Shown here one piece after another: positions 11,944-24,482 of a DNA stretch of 64,000 nucleotides. The notes below the pieces were generated by a model. It was not told the DNA's origin and made no database searches. It worked only from the letters and a program-made list of their open reading frames with translations. The position numbers and the translations under genes were made by a program. The stretch covers positions 675,467-739,466 of the forward strand of contig JAJEKV010000017.1 in NCBI GenBank assembly GCA_021234155.1, written 5' to 3'. This stretch comes from Isoetes taiwanensis. Lineage: Eukaryota > Streptophyta > Lycopodiopsida > Isoetales > Isoetaceae. Numbering within the stretch: position 1 is the stretch's first letter; each line of letters begins with the position of its first letter.

Positions 11944-12900
11944 ATGATTTTCAGCAGTACCTCCTCACAGGTGCTCTTCCACCAGAAGATGAGGCGCTTT
12001 CTCACCGCGGCGACAATCCGTCGCCATCAATTTCTCCGAGAGGTCCGTGACTACACCATGGTTGCAGGACATCTCTACAAAAAGGGTAAAGACACCATCC
12101 TTCGACGCTGTGTTCTACCTCATGAAGTTCCAGATATTGTTCGAGAAGCTCATCAAGGGCTAGGTGGTGGTCATTTTCATGGTGACACCACGGCACGCAA
12201 AATCCTTCTAGCTGGGTATTATTGGCCCACGCTCTTCAAAGATGCTCACGCCCGCCCCCGCGTGTAGCGCTTGCCAGCGGGTGGGGCGCCCCCTGACCGT
12301 GGCGCTCTTCCCTTGGCGCGATGCATGCGCCACTTCCCTTCAGCAAATGGGGAATGGACTTTGTGGGACCTATAGATCCTCCTGCGCGGCACACCCGTGC
12401 CCGTTACATTCTGGTTCTCACTGACTACGCCACTGGCGGAAGCTTGTGCACTTCCAGACAACACTGCAGCAAGCACAGCTAGGGTCCTCTATCAACAAAT
12501 TATCACGCGATTCGGCTGCCCCACGGAGCTGGTCAGTGATCGTGGTGTCCATTTCATCAATCATACTATCAAGGAGCTGACCGGATTATCTCGATACATC
12601 ATCACAAGAGCACACCTTACTATCCTCAAAGGTAATGGGTTGGCGAAAGCACCAACAAAACTCTGGTCACCATTCTCAAGAAAATTTGTGGCCTTCCCCG
12701 CCAGTTGGCGGACAAAACTTCCCTCTTGTTCTTTGGGCCTACAACACTTGTTTCAAGATTGCTCACGGTCACCTCCTTTCAAATTGGTTTATGGTCGGGA
12801 AGCTCTCATGCCGGTTTGAATACATCCTTCCAACACTCCGTTTTCAGCTGGCTACTGCTCATAATCCACTGCTGCACTCAAAGAAAGGGTCTATCAATTA
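11944..12900 (+). pseudogene. gypsy integrase remnant
   Basis: Contains the zinc-binding N-terminal domain (REAHQGLGGGHFHGDTTARK, then YYWPTLFKDAHA, then CSACQRVG in another frame). The catalytic core follows (TRFGCPTELVSDRGVHFINH, carrying the second aspartate, and the region before the final glutamate near 12600-12640), then the end of the core (FKLVYGREALMPV, about 12775-12820). The enzyme would insert element cDNA. Frame changes lie near 12265, 12400 and 12820. Wording fits plant Athila/Tat-type elements. Confidence 0.7.
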
Positions 12901-13359
12901 GAAACGTTGGATGAACTTGAAGGGATGCTTATATTCGTGTTCTTCATGGACAACAGTTGCAAAAATCTTTACATGACAAGCGTCGAAGACAAAAACATTC
13001 AAAGGAGGCGATTTGGTTCTTCTTTATGATTCAGTACAAAAATTTTAAGGGTAAACTCAGGTTTTCGTTGGCTTGGCCCTTATCAAATTGTTCAAGTGGT
13101 TAGACCCGACATTTTCCAGCTGGCGAGTTAGATGGCACTCCATTACCTACATTGGTTAATGGTTTTCGTCTCAAAACATTTCATCACACGAAAGCGACAA
13201 TCAACAAAGCGAATCGGTTCAAAAAGCAAACACCACGGAAAGTGACTAGAAGCATATTATATTATAGTGGATATTTTTACAAAATGTGGTACGCCCGACT
13301 ATTTCGCTATGGGCCTTTGCCCTATATACAAAAAACGGGCTCGAGCCCTATCTACTAAA

Positions 13360-15448
13360 AACCTAAGAGGAAAAACCCTCTACTCGGGTTTGGAGCAGAG
13401 GTGATCACGGAGAGATGGTAGAGGTTACTTTCGGGATCGTGAAGGTGCGAGAACCACCTCCATCCCGTTGATCTTCGGGTCGGGATGTTCAGCCATCCCG
13501 GCACACCAGCAAATCCATTCTCACGCCCACGATTGTGGCGGCGGCGAGTCGGACAATTCATCTTGCGGGTAATCCACTCCGGCGATTCGTGGGCATAATG
13601 CGGTCCTCGTTCAAACCCGCGTGACCATCTTTGGCGCCATCGGATGCCGCCGTTTACTCGGTTTGTCTTATATAGCCCGAGAACTCCTTGTCGGCGTGGA
13701 CCAATCAGAAATTAAGCCAGCGATGTTTGCAATGCAAGGCTCTTTCTAAGCGAGAATCTTTTCTCCGCCGCCGGAAATCTAGCGGGGTACTCTCGCACAT
13801 TCGTTTTCATGATATCCCGCCGAGTTGCCTGCATTAAATGCCTTTGTTTCTTTTCATACCCGTCAACAATTAATATGTGTCCTTTGGCCACTGTCACATC
13901 CGATCCTTCTCTCACGTCTCATCCTCACTGTTCATTGCTTCTTCCCCTTCGTTTTTTGGGGACTTGCCAAATTTTTGCCTCTCAATACACTCCTTGGCAT
14001 CTTTTGACTTTGGCACCATCAGCGGCTCGGTTTCGCTCTCTTCATACCTCTTACCCCCTCCGGGTTGCTGGCCCTAAAACCTTTTCGTTCCTCTGCCCTT
14101 TGTCCTCGGTGCTTGGCCTTTGTCCTCCGCCTTTGAATCACTCTTAGTTTACGCCAAATCGTTACCATGGCTGCACCAAGATTTTCTACACTTCAAACTC
14201 TTGCTCCCAAGGATCCGGCTCTTTTTGATGCATGTATCCTTCTTGGCATCACTTCCAGTGAAGCCCTTGTTGGCCCAAATAAAGCGATCATTTGAGCGAC
14301 AAAAGCTTTCGCAATTCTCTCAAATGGAACTTCGGCTCAAATCGACCAAGCTGGCGGTTCGTAGCCAATATCGTTAAACGACCCGCATGGCTACACCACT
14401 TTGTGGTCGATGGCACCACCATTCGGCCTGACTCAACATTTGATTTAAAGGTATTTCATATTCCTTGCACACCTTGTTTTATCATGATGCGCCTCCCCGG
14501 GATCTAGATGTCAGGAGTTTGGTGCACCTCCTTATCATGCCAATGTCCATCGTTTGACCAATATCGACAAGCCTCCGCGAAACCTTTGTTAAATTTACGT
14601 GGCCTTGAGTTCTTGGGTATTCTATCAAGAACACCCATATCAATAAACCTTTCTATAACATGGTCATCAACTTTGCTACCTCCAACCACCACATAGATTG
14701 GCCCCAAATGATGTTCTATCGTCTTCTCCAAAGTGGACCGCCAGGGGTGCCACTTCCATTTCTGATTTACGTGGGAGGCCACCTTCAAGCCCTCATCCGT
14801 CATTACTTCCCTCCACACCACAAAATTCTCATAATTCACTCGGTCCCTTCCAGCGACTAACCGGTGGCCTTCACTTCGCCCTTCTTCCCTTGGTCATGTC
14901 CAAAGTCCGCACCTCATGTCACTTTGTCTCCTCCTCCGCTACACCATCCGGTTCACACCATCTTTCCCAAACATCACAAACCCGAGGCAGACCCGGCTCC
15001 ACCACCACAAACACCCTCATCGGTTGTTGTATCGATGTCAATGAGGATGCTCAAACTCTTTGCTCTCAAGTTCAAGAATCCCAAAGGCGCTCTTATGAGC
15101 GGGGTTCGCGGGTACTAGAGGCCTCTGATGCGATTACTGCAAGGGACTGTGTTTGCCACTTTGCCCAAGTTGCAACTTTGGAGCCAAACTTCAAGACAAA
15201 CGGGCTCTCTTACAGATATACGGATCTCAAAAGTGCACAAGATCCAAGTCGGTCAACGCGAGATCAATAGGCTCGGCTCAGTAAAATTAAATTTGTTGGA
15301 GCACAACAAGTCCACGGAGGCTATCCTGCTGGGTACGAGGGCCTTGAGATATTGCCAAGCTCAACGCCTTGGCCTCAGAACTTTGTAAAGAATTTCAGCA
15401 CTCAAGTTCAAAACCTTACAGAGCGGGACGCTAGCAATACGTAATGAT
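13360..15448 (+). other. Unassigned sequence downstream of gypsy integrase
   Basis: GC-richer than the surroundings and full of short overlapping frames. On the plus strand an ATG at 14167 opens MAAPRFSTLQTLAPKDPALF and stops after about 43 codons. Protein-like text continues in shifted frames to about 15270 (for example IDWPQMMFYRLLQ near 14695-14730). The style recalls long extra ORFs of Ogre/Tat-type elements or plant mobile-domain proteins, but I do not recognise the protein. The segment 13400-13920 on the minus strand also has short frames without a known domain. Confidence 0.3.
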
Positions 15449-18250
15449 ATGCTTCAAAAGGCAATTGTTTCAAATGTGCAACATTTTTACTTGTCATCAA
15501 AGAAACTAGAGTGGGAGATCCAGCGTGGTGTATTAGCTCATGGTCGAAAGCAAGATTTACATCCCTCATACATGTACATGTGGTCACGCTAGAATAGAGA
15601 TAAGGGAGGTTGATTTAGATCACCAACCTCTCTTCGTGAGTAGATTAATCACCATTAAAGCTCCAATGTCACCACTTCCGAGGACCTCACCATTAAATTA
15701 TGGTAGGTTGATGATTATAATAATAACCGATAACAAGAGATATCTAGAGTTTTGCAGCTCCCACATTAGAACATCAACTGCCGTGCTTGTTATCGCCCTT
15801 TCTGCGTACAGAAAGCAATGCTTTGGGATGAATGATGCACTAGTAGACATCAAGCGATCCATCTTCCCTTGCAACAAATGGTTCATGATGAATGCAAAGA
15901 TTCTAAAATGACAACTCGCATTGGTTGTTCTCATCCCAACCCTATGTCTTCAAGCAATCAGGGTAGTATAGAGCTTTACCAAAGGCAAGAAGGCATATTA
16001 AATTGTCGACCACCAAGAAATGCTTTACCTTCTTTGATCGTCCCTTCGATCGCCACCTAGGAATATTCTCGAGGAAAGTACTACACAAGCCTATGCAAAT
16101 GACTTGGCACATCTTCTGACCGTGGTACCTAATGTAGCCTTCATGACCTCGTTTCTATCTGACTTAGACAAGTTCCTGAAATGGGCATTTTTAGTCACTT
16201 CAATGCGGTGACTTGCCTACGAGAGAGATCGCGGAATATGGTCGAGGGTCGTGAAGGAGCTGGGACATGAGGTCTAAAAAAAGTTTGAAACGAAAATTGA
16301 GAGAAATCGATTGCATCACTTTCACCATTATGAGCTTTAATCAAAGAATGGCATACATGAAACCCTTGCTACAAATCAAAAGTCTTCTAAGCTCGAGAAC
16401 ATTATAATAAATGTATAAAAATTCAGAGAACTATCTCAAAGATAAACCTATACACCCTATTAACTGCTGGACTCAAAAACTGTTTCTTTTTAAGGGCCCT
16501 GGCGACTTCAAATCTTTATAAATAACACCCAATACATAACCAATACCGGCTACGATTAAAATGCATGTAACCACCACATTAACCGATCTCGCTTGATCGG
16601 TCAGTTGTCTTAATGCATATTCATACGATGCTTCATCTTCAATGGCTACCGGTGGCTTACATCGGCAAAGCCTTTCCTCCCTTGCTTTCCGAGCCCAACG
16701 CCCCGCCTCATCGCGAGACGATGTGCACCTCGCGGCGTAATCGGAAGCTATAAGTCCATGGGCAAATGGGTGTACAAGTAATCGTGTGGGCCTCGTGAGC
16801 CTAGGATTGACTTTGGCATACCGAGAGTGTGCCTTTTAACGCGGCGGCCGCAGCATCTCAGATCCCAAAGCTTGGCGTAAGGAAAGTAGCATCTAGGTGC
16901 ATTGTGATCCTTCTTTGTCCGTATTCAGACGATCTATTTGTTTGTACACCCCAACCTTGAGAACCATCGAGCTTGCTTTGTCCTTCCAGCCAGGCTTTGA
17001 GGCGCTGGGGACCCATCACTACTTAATTTCAGCAAGGTTGGGCAAACAATATCGCCCCATAGCTTACCACCTTCTCGAAGTAAATGATATGGCTGCCTCC
17101 AATGCAGCCCGTTGAAGGGCTAAAACTCGCTTCCTGAGTAGGATCCGGTATGAACCGTGGACTTTACCCTGCTGCTCATGCCAAGAAGGCTTTCGCACTG
17201 CCGAGGTCATTCTAGGTGTTGATTCGGATATCAATCGACCCCATACTTCGGCCTTCCATACAAGAGGACCAAACACGAAGGCCCTAAACAAGTGTGATCG
17301 GTGGCCCCATGCATACAACTTTGTCTTGTGGTCGTTGTTCGCGATGGGCATATGCCATATAGTGCTTTCTAACCTGCTATGACCTTTAACCGATGAGATG
17401 CCATCCCAAGCAGTGTAGCAGAAACTCGATCCCCAAGTACTTGTAGGTTCGAGCTACCTCTACATCTTGTCCCTGGTAAGTGAATGAGGGAAGCCTGGTC
17501 GCCGGTGATGATGAAACTTGCGCGACCCTAGTTTTGGCCAAGTTAACTCGCGGCGCCGCTGAATCGGGCAAAAGTGTCAAGAGCATTCGTGCGGACGCTG
17601 CATAATCCTTTGGAGTATAGGCCAAGAGGTTGACTTCACAAGATATATGAGTCAGTCGGATTGTGATGTGATGATACGCTCGTATCTCCGCCGTAGTGCC
17701 AATCTTCCAACCGGTCAATATATAGGCCAAAGAGTGTGGAGAGGGGCAACCTCGACGCATCTACCACGAATATCACCGGTCGTATCGATGCCGTGATACA
17801 CGGCCCGAAGCATGCCTCGTGATAGCCCATATATTGCATTCTTCAAGTCTAGAGGTCCTCAAATTTAACTGTCCCATAACACGTCCTGAGGGGTACCGCG
17901 GTCAATAAAATCCACGCAACAACAAGATAGGTTTCGCCTGGGCAATTTTGCCATCCCTCAACGCTGTGGAGCGTGAAGATATGATCAATGGTGGAACTAC
18001 CGGGCCGGAAAGCCTGCCTGCAGAGCTTCCAGACTGCCTCCTCTCTACCATATGTATTGTCGGGCCAAGCAGTTCGTTGATGCCAAAATCCTCAATAGTT
18101 TTCAGAGCTCAGCCCACGAAGTACGGTAGCTGGGTCGGCATTGAGGGTCCCCCGGCCTTTGTATGCGGGCAATAATTCTACCAGCGGTCCCTTTGGCGAG
18201 GGAAGCCTTTCTTGCAATACCTCATTGAATGTAATGCCGCGAGAACAAAA
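15449..18250. repeat. Duplicated block, copy B (partner at 3015-6418)
   Basis: Same block as copy A, same orientation, starting at the same base pattern ATGCTTCAAAAGG. It lacks the foldback element. Most of its differences from copy A fall on CTG or CAG: examples are CACAACTGATAA against ATAATAACCGATAA (3290, 15721) and GTTACTGTCC against GTTATCGCCC (3361, 15789). Unlike copy A it runs on, past 18250, into more LINE sequence. The first 1.2 kb (15449-16625) is not recognised as any gene. Confidence 0.85.
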
Positions 18251-19070
18251 ACCAATGGCGCCCCGTTCCATCAAGTTCACCGCGATGCCATTCAAATCGT
18301 TGCCTCCCATTAGCTAGGCCGCGAGCTCATGATGATATCCCCCGCCTATCTCGGTGGAGTGGTGCCCGCCCGAAATGTCGTGAAGCTATTGCAAGTAATC
18401 GTAATTCCATTATGCCGAGGTTGCTCAATACCTTTCTCCGTAATATCTTGGGATGCCGATCCGTGAGACCAACATTCTGCTATCGTGGTGCTCATGGTGA
18501 GGTATCCGCTTTCTGTTTCTTGAGGAAGGAGCGGCATTGATTGATGGAAATGTGGGGGTGGGGGAGGTGGGATCGACGATGCTCTGAAGTTTATGTTGAG
18601 CTCCCCGACACCTCATCATCAACCATTCATATGCGGGGAAGGTGGCAGCCAAGGTCCTCGCAAGTGAGTGCCCTCCCAGCATCTTCTGTACCGCCGAAGT
18701 GTGTGAGTCACCAACAAACCATCGCTGGGTTTGGGAGTTGCGAGTCTCGCCGCATCATGTTCAAGCATCCGGGCATTGGTCCCCCAGACGGGTCAGAGTC
18801 CAGCGCAAATGCAAGGGCACCGGGGTCTTGAGGCAATGGATGCACCGGGGAGCCCCGCCAATGTATATGCAACTAATAGGGGCTGGTGGTCTGAGTCCAC
18901 TTCCTCGCTCCGCGGTCCGCTCCAATGGATAAATGGTAACCTGTGTGCAGATCCTCACCCCGCCAGTGTAATCCACCACACCAAGCCGCCCCTTGGTTCT
19001 CCCCTGCCTACAAGTGCGTGAGTCGAAGACGCCATTATGCCAACCCATTACAAATAACTGTGCCAATTCT
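16626..19070 (-). mobile_element. LINE fragment, copy B (minus strand)
   Basis: Same LINE family as copies A and C. It covers the C-terminal region, thumb, palm and fingers of RT and about 0.8 kb towards the endonuclease, ending near 19070 where similarity to copy C is lost. Recognisable peptides are VNLAKTRVAQVSSS and YKYLGIEF (17386-17760) and LYIDRLEDW (about 17720). The catalytic box and much of the palm are scrambled in several frames. Aligned to copy A, the scrambling sits at CTG/CAG positions, so the true state of this copy may be better than it appears. Confidence 0.8.
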
Positions 19071-19986
19071 AATAGATAATTTCCGTACTATTCATCATCA
19101 GATCAACGAGGTTCTTACAAACTCCGATTCTCAGATATTCTTCTAAAAATTGTCTCTCATGTTTTCTATATGACGCTGTCTCCGTGATAATCGTTAGTTC
19201 CGCATTAAAATCTCCGCAAGAATGAGCTCACCTTGTCCGCTAAATTCAATGGCATCTCAGGGTCGTCGCGCAAAGGTCCGCCTCTTTATCCATGTTCTTA
19301 CTCTGATATACTTTCATATTCAGTGGAGCAAAATAACCTCCATTCATATAAATACCTGACAAACTCCATGTAGATCTATTATCTCAAATACCAAACACCA
19401 CTTGGAACTGAGATATATTATTTTAATATAAAAATTTGTAAGTCCTCATCTTTAGCAAAATTTGGATCCAATGGTTTTCCTTAGACTACATAAACTATCA
19501 AAGGCCAATGCAATTGGTTGATTTGTAGACCTCATGTGCCTTTAGTGCAGAAAAAAAGTGTGCAGAAGAATATGGAACATCTAATTTAAACTCAATTCAT
19601 TTCAATTCAACTCAATTCTAAATATTATTTTAGTCCTTACATGTGCAATACCATTTTCAACATCATCATTTGACCTAAATATTAAGTATCTCTAGTGCAA
19701 AGTCATTTTGATATAGTTTGATTAAGATGCAATATAAACGGACACCTCGAGGGAACTTTCAGATAAGGAAAAGCCCTTGTGGGTTTTTTTCTGGAAGGGA
19801 AATCGGGCCAACACGAGAACAAAAGTCTAAAAATGGCTTTCATCTAACATAGGGGGCAGTTTGACCCAATCTAGTGCCGGTCTGTCGTGCATGCAAGTGC
19901 TAGAGACAGAAATTGCAGATAGAAAAAGCAGAAATGTTGAATAAATAGAAGAAGGTTGAGTAAAAAATAGATGGGCATCGAGTAAA
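19071..19986. other. No gene recognised; AT-rich sequence ahead of an LTR
   Basis: AT-rich, with no reading frame of note. It ends directly at the LTR start at 19987. It could be the internal 3' end of the element that owned this LTR, but no clear polypurine tract is visible next to the LTR. Confidence 0.45.
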
Positions 19987-20396
19987 TGTAACGATCCTGG
20001 CCAGTTGATGGATCAGTATATGTACTCATGTACGTATATACAAGTTTGACATGCATACAAGATAGAACATGCATGTTTGACATGCATGCAAGATCGATCG
20101 AACTAAAAATAAGCAAAAGCTTTATGATCTAGAGAGGCAAATTGAGAAAGAAATTTTGGAAGCTTTTTGGAGACGGATAGCAGGGAGGAAATTCATCTGG
20201 CGAGTTTTGAGCTTTCACCACCGCATCGGATCTTTTTCTTATCAGATGGGGTTTTGTTGTGATTCATCAGCTTGTATAGGCTGCCATGATTAGATTAAAG
20301 GAATCACTTGACTTAAAGAGATATGAAAGCTTGTATGTAGCGATCTTAAGAGAGCTTGAAAAAGGATGCTAACAAAAACTGATCTAGCAGAGAATC

Positions 20397-20576
20397 ATGC
20401 AAAAGGTGCTAAATTTCAAGGCAAGAACATATGATTTACAGGAGCAATTATTGTTTTGGCTGAACCAAAAGCTGTTTGGGAATGATCTAGGAGCTCTATG
20501 GGAGACTCCAAATCACCAAGAAAGCAAGGCATGGGTCGTTTTTATCCCAGGAATGATCAAACCGGTTAGTTGTCAC
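20397..20576 (+). other. Conserved open stretch inside the LTR (function unknown)
   Basis: A protein-like frame, KVLNFKARTYDLQEQLLFWL, runs to PGMIK. Its counterpart at about 33165-33335 reads almost the same. Both LTR copies keep this frame open for about 55 codons. It sits inside an LTR, so it may be chance or a captured piece of host sequence. No family is recognised. Confidence 0.25.
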
Positions 20577-21839
20577 GCAAAGGTTTCGACCGCAATAGAA
20601 TCCGCCACGGGTTGGAATTGGGCCTCTTGGAAACACATTGAATAGACCGAATAGGTCGATTTGGGCTTGATATAGGCCGAATTGGCTCGAGATACTCCCT
20701 CAGATCTAGAGAATCAAACAGAAATCGAGCCCAACGCCGCGCACACATTTTAAGTCTACGCTTTTGCCTTTTCGCTTTCTTCTCGCTTTATTTTTTATTT
20801 TTGTGTTTCTTTTATTCACATTGTTTTTGTTAACGTTGTTGACAATATTTGCCGCTAAACTTAAAATTAGTAAGAATATAAACCATTGAGGATAGGCTTT
20901 TAGTTACTTTGCATGAGTCGAATCCGGAGAATTTTGCTTCAAAGCTACTCTATATGATGGGCATGGACACGAGTTGTTATTTAGCTTAGATAATTATAAA
21001 CGAGAATATTGTGTGAATTAATTGCTAACTAAAGGTAAACGAATGTGCATAATTCTAAAGAGTTTGGGACAAGAATAATTTTGGTTCCCCGAGATGGGCT
21101 AGTATAGGGATTGCTTGACAGAATTTCAAAGCTATGGGGTCGAGGCCTTACTTAATTTTAAGTCGGAAAGTGTAAGTTTGAAGACTCCAGTTTGGATGCA
21201 CAATCAATTACTTAGCTAAGGAAGTGGCTTTTCATATTAAAATTCTAAAAATCATAGCGAAGGGGTCTAAATTAAATAATGTTGTGGAATTATTTCTGCA
21301 CCGATCTTGTAGATCTCAGGGACCTGACAGCCAAGGAGAGGATAATGCGCATGGGATCCAGGCTGAGAAATGGCATCAAAGTACAGGAGGCTCTGATAGT
21401 CATGCAACATCAAGGGCTGCACAGGGAATTGGCCAGGGCCAGGGAATTGAATCAGGTAGGGATATACGCGGGAGTCAGGAACGACAAAGTGCACTTGCAC
21501 AAGAGAGTAAGAGGCACGCGATCCTAATACAAGAACAGAGTGTGGGGACACCGGGGTTAACAAAGGCAATATAAGTGGAGAAGGAGAATATCAACCCCTT
21601 GATGACCATGCCGCAAGGGCAGGAGAACAGAGCTTTGGGGGGGCGCCAAAAGCGATAGCCCTAGAAGGGATTCAGCACAGAGGAGCAGAAAGAAGCGGAA
21701 ACGGGGTCGGCGAAGACCGAACACCCCAAGCTGGAGCCATGGGTCCAACCCTGACCACGAAGACCAGAGGCCGACCGAGAAGAGTAGGCAACGGGGCAGA
21801 ACACACAGAGACCCCGAAGGAGCAACCTTGAGGGAAGAG

Positions 21840-22283
21840 ATGCTGACAATATGGTACTGGAATTGTACCGGATACCCCTGGGACGACGGAGAGAGGCTCG
21901 AGGGAGCCCACAACTGCGACGTAATATGTCTGGTAGAGACATGGGAGCACAACATCAAGAGGCTGCCAGAGGAAGAGGGGTACCAGCTATTCACATGCTG
22001 GAAAGATACGGATTTTAAGATAGGAAGAGGAAGCGCAGGCCTAGCCTGCTATGTGAGAGAGAGTGTAGCAAACAATGCATGTATTTTACATTCGAATATC
22101 AATAAAAGATACATGGTCCTAAATATCCAGTTGCAAAATAAACAAGACCGAATTCTGATCATAGCATGTTACCCGCCAAACAGTGACAAGCTAGAACTGC
22201 TAGACTTGGGGGAGAGTATGATGAAATGGAAGGAACAGGGGCCAATGATCCTAATAGGGGATCTAAATGCTAGAACAGGTTAG
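21840..22283 (+). pseudogene. LINE apurinic-like endonuclease domain
   Basis: An ATG at 21840 opens a frame of about 147 codons encoding the N-terminal endonuclease of ORF2. It shows YWNCTG (family N-R-G position), CDVICLVETWEHN with the catalytic glutamate, SAGLACYVR, IACYPPNSD and PMILIGDLNARTG with the catalytic D-N pair. A stop follows immediately (22281-22283). The domain continues after the stop at 22325-22519 (GTYCESIGLE, CQRYGKSIVDYVIMNDQA, RESHVIHTS; the family has SDH near this end). The enzyme would nick target DNA to prime reverse transcription. Confidence 0.85.
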
Positions 22284-23276
22284 GAACAAGCACAAAACAC
22301 AAGCATGGATGAAACAAATGGTCAGTGGGCACATACTGTGAGAGCATAGGATTGGAAAAGGAATACAGAAGACAGGACAGAGATCAATGCCAAAGGTACG
22401 GGAAAAGCATAGTGGATTATGTGATTATGAATGACCAAGCAGTGGAAATCGTCGCAGGATTTGTGCTACTAGAATGGCCGAATGGGAAAAGAGAAAGTCA
22501 CGTAATCCATACAAGCTAACACTCAAAGGGGCGAAATGACGCAAGTGGATAAATAATACTGTGGAAAGGAGAAAGAGAAGGCTAAGATGAAAATACAATT
22601 TCGTGATAAGTATGCGATACATTCGCATAACCCGATGGGCAAAATGGGAAATGGGAATGGGGAGCATAAGGCGATGAGAATGGCAACGCGGTTTAATGAC
22701 ATAATGGTTAAGGTGGCAAATGTATATTCGACAATGAAAGAGACCCGTGAAGAGCAATGCTTTTAAGGTTCTCCGATGGTAAAATGAGGGAGGAATGTGG
22801 TGGAACAAAAAAGAAGAGTCAAAGCGATATAAAGGTGGAGACATATCGACAAAAAGAACAAGATACCGGAGAATGTCAAGTCAAAGTTTGAACGTAAACT
22901 TGGCACAAAGATCAATGGGGTCCGCTAAATTGTTCAAAAGACAACCCCGAAATTTCCGGAAGGGATTTAAAAGGAAGGAGATGGGAATAGAAAACCGTAA
23001 ATACGAGGGACATCATTGAGCAACCGGATGGGAGGAATACCTTTGAGAAACTATACAGATCTGGGCATCCCTAATGCCAATACCAAATAAAGTAAAGATA
23101 TGGGTAAACCATGCTTCAAAGATACAGAAGTAATGTTACGCTTAAACAAGATGGTTAATAACAAAGCCGCCGACCTCTATGGACCCGACCGTGGAATTAC
23201 TAAAGTGTGCCGATACAACAATAGAGAAACAGTCACCGACATTTTAATGGCATAATACATACACTGGCTCCTGCGC

Positions 23277-24348
23277 GTGTGGGCATACAATGTGGTCATA
23301 CCTCTACACAAAGGGGAGCAGACAGAACCCGGAAACTATAGGACAATAATGGTGAGCTCGATCTTCACTAAAATGGTTCTGAAAAAAAAAGTTCTAGACA
23401 ATAAATTGAAACAATGGGCGAAATGGGAAACCCGAGGGCAATGTGGGCAAGAAAGCGTTCAGGCCGAAACACTTAACCACCTGGACCATCTAGTAACCTT
23501 CTTCGGATATAGAATAGAGCTCGGGGAAGAAAATAGTATGTTGCTTTGTAGACTTTAGAAAGGCATTCGATACAGTCCCGAGGGAGAGGCTCCTACAAAG
23601 ACTGATAGATATGTGCACCAAGAGACATGGTAGGAGCGATTGCAAGACTATATCACGTGGTATACGCAAAGATGGAACAAGAAGGATAGGCAATAAGTCA
23701 GGATATAGGGGTCGCTGTGGGTGTCCCCTATCTCCGACATTATTCAGAATATACATAGATGCATTACAAGGTTACATAGCAGAACAGCAAGGGGACACGC
23801 ACGCACCTACATTAGGAGACACCACGGCACCTATTATGTTGTATGCTGATGATCTGAGCATGATGGACACAAAAAATAAACGAATGCATACGACATCAAG
23901 TTACTAGAGACCTTCGCGGAAAGAACAGGTTAACAAGAAACCTTGCAAAACCAAGATGGTCATTTTCGGGTCATAGGAACAGCAATGCACCTTTCAAGTA
24001 TATGGGGACGTAAATAGAAGAATCAACGTAATATTGTGTACCTGGGTATGACGACACAAAGACGGGAAATGGGCTAAAGGTGCAGATGCGAGGTTTCAAA
24101 CAGCAATTGGGAGCTACTTCAATATGAAAAATTTCTGTAATAAAAGCAGAATAATTGATTGGGAGATCAAATGTTACTTGTTTAGTGCAGTAGTCGCGAC
24201 GACGCAATTATATGGTGCTGAAGCTTGGGGACCGGGTTTGACGGATAAGAAATGGGATAAACATGAAGGGATCCTTAGGCAATGGCACAAACAGGAATTT
24301 AAGGTGCGGACAAACACACCACTGACAGTCATGATATTCGAGACATGA
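23277..24348 (+). pseudogene. LINE D reverse transcriptase, broken
   Basis: RT of the plus-strand LINE in at least four frames. Landmarks are VVIPLHKGEQTEPGNYRTIM (23290-23350), GCPLSPTLFRIYIDALQGYI (about 23720-23780), MLYADDLSMMD (about 23836-23870, catalytic YADD intact), and LYGAEAWGPGL (about 24210-24245). Frameshifts lie near 23380-23500, 23560-23700 and 23910-24120. The sequence between 22520 and 23276 holds the linker between endonuclease and RT and is also broken. Confidence 0.8.
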
Positions 24349-24482
24349 CAGAAACCAATGGAAGTGAGAGCATGGGAGAGGACTATCAGATACCTAATAA
24401 AGGACAATGCATCGAGTCAGCAAAATCACACGTCCTCATAGGCAGTGGATGGTTTAAGCATGTGGCAAGGTGAACCAGAGAA

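Larger units (their letters stand above)
6419..15448 (+). mobile_element. Degenerate Ty3/gypsy LTR retrotransposon and attached debris
   Basis: Between the two duplicated blocks lies a plus-strand Ty3/gypsy element with domains in canonical order: gag with CCHC knuckle (about 7700-8830), aspartic protease (about 9400-9600), RT (about 10370-10810), RNase H (about 11120-11480) and integrase (about 11940-12900). RT and RNase H precede integrase, which defines Ty3/gypsy. The integrase wording (GHFHGDTTARKILLAGYYWP, FKLVYGREALMP) is typical of the plant Athila/Tat branch. The element is full of frameshifts, many at places where CTG or CAG would be expected. A promoter-like LTR segment lies upstream (about 6650-6975), but I could not find its 3' partner. 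The last 2 kb (13360-15448) is not assigned. Confidence 0.75.

Noticed and set aside
3015-18250. Blocks A and B as the two LTRs of the gypsy element between them
   Set aside because: Both contain LINE RT coding sequence on the opposite strand, and block B continues as the same LINE past the point where A ends, so the blocks do not share a right boundary as LTRs must.
18541-19021. Plus-strand ORFs of about 96 codons
   Set aside because: They are antisense to the LINE B coding region and reflect its GC-rich composition.
20397-20645. Host gene exon at 20.4 kb and 33.2 kb
   Set aside because: The open stretch lies inside both LTR copies of one retrotransposon family, so it is treated as LTR sequence; no protein family was recognised.
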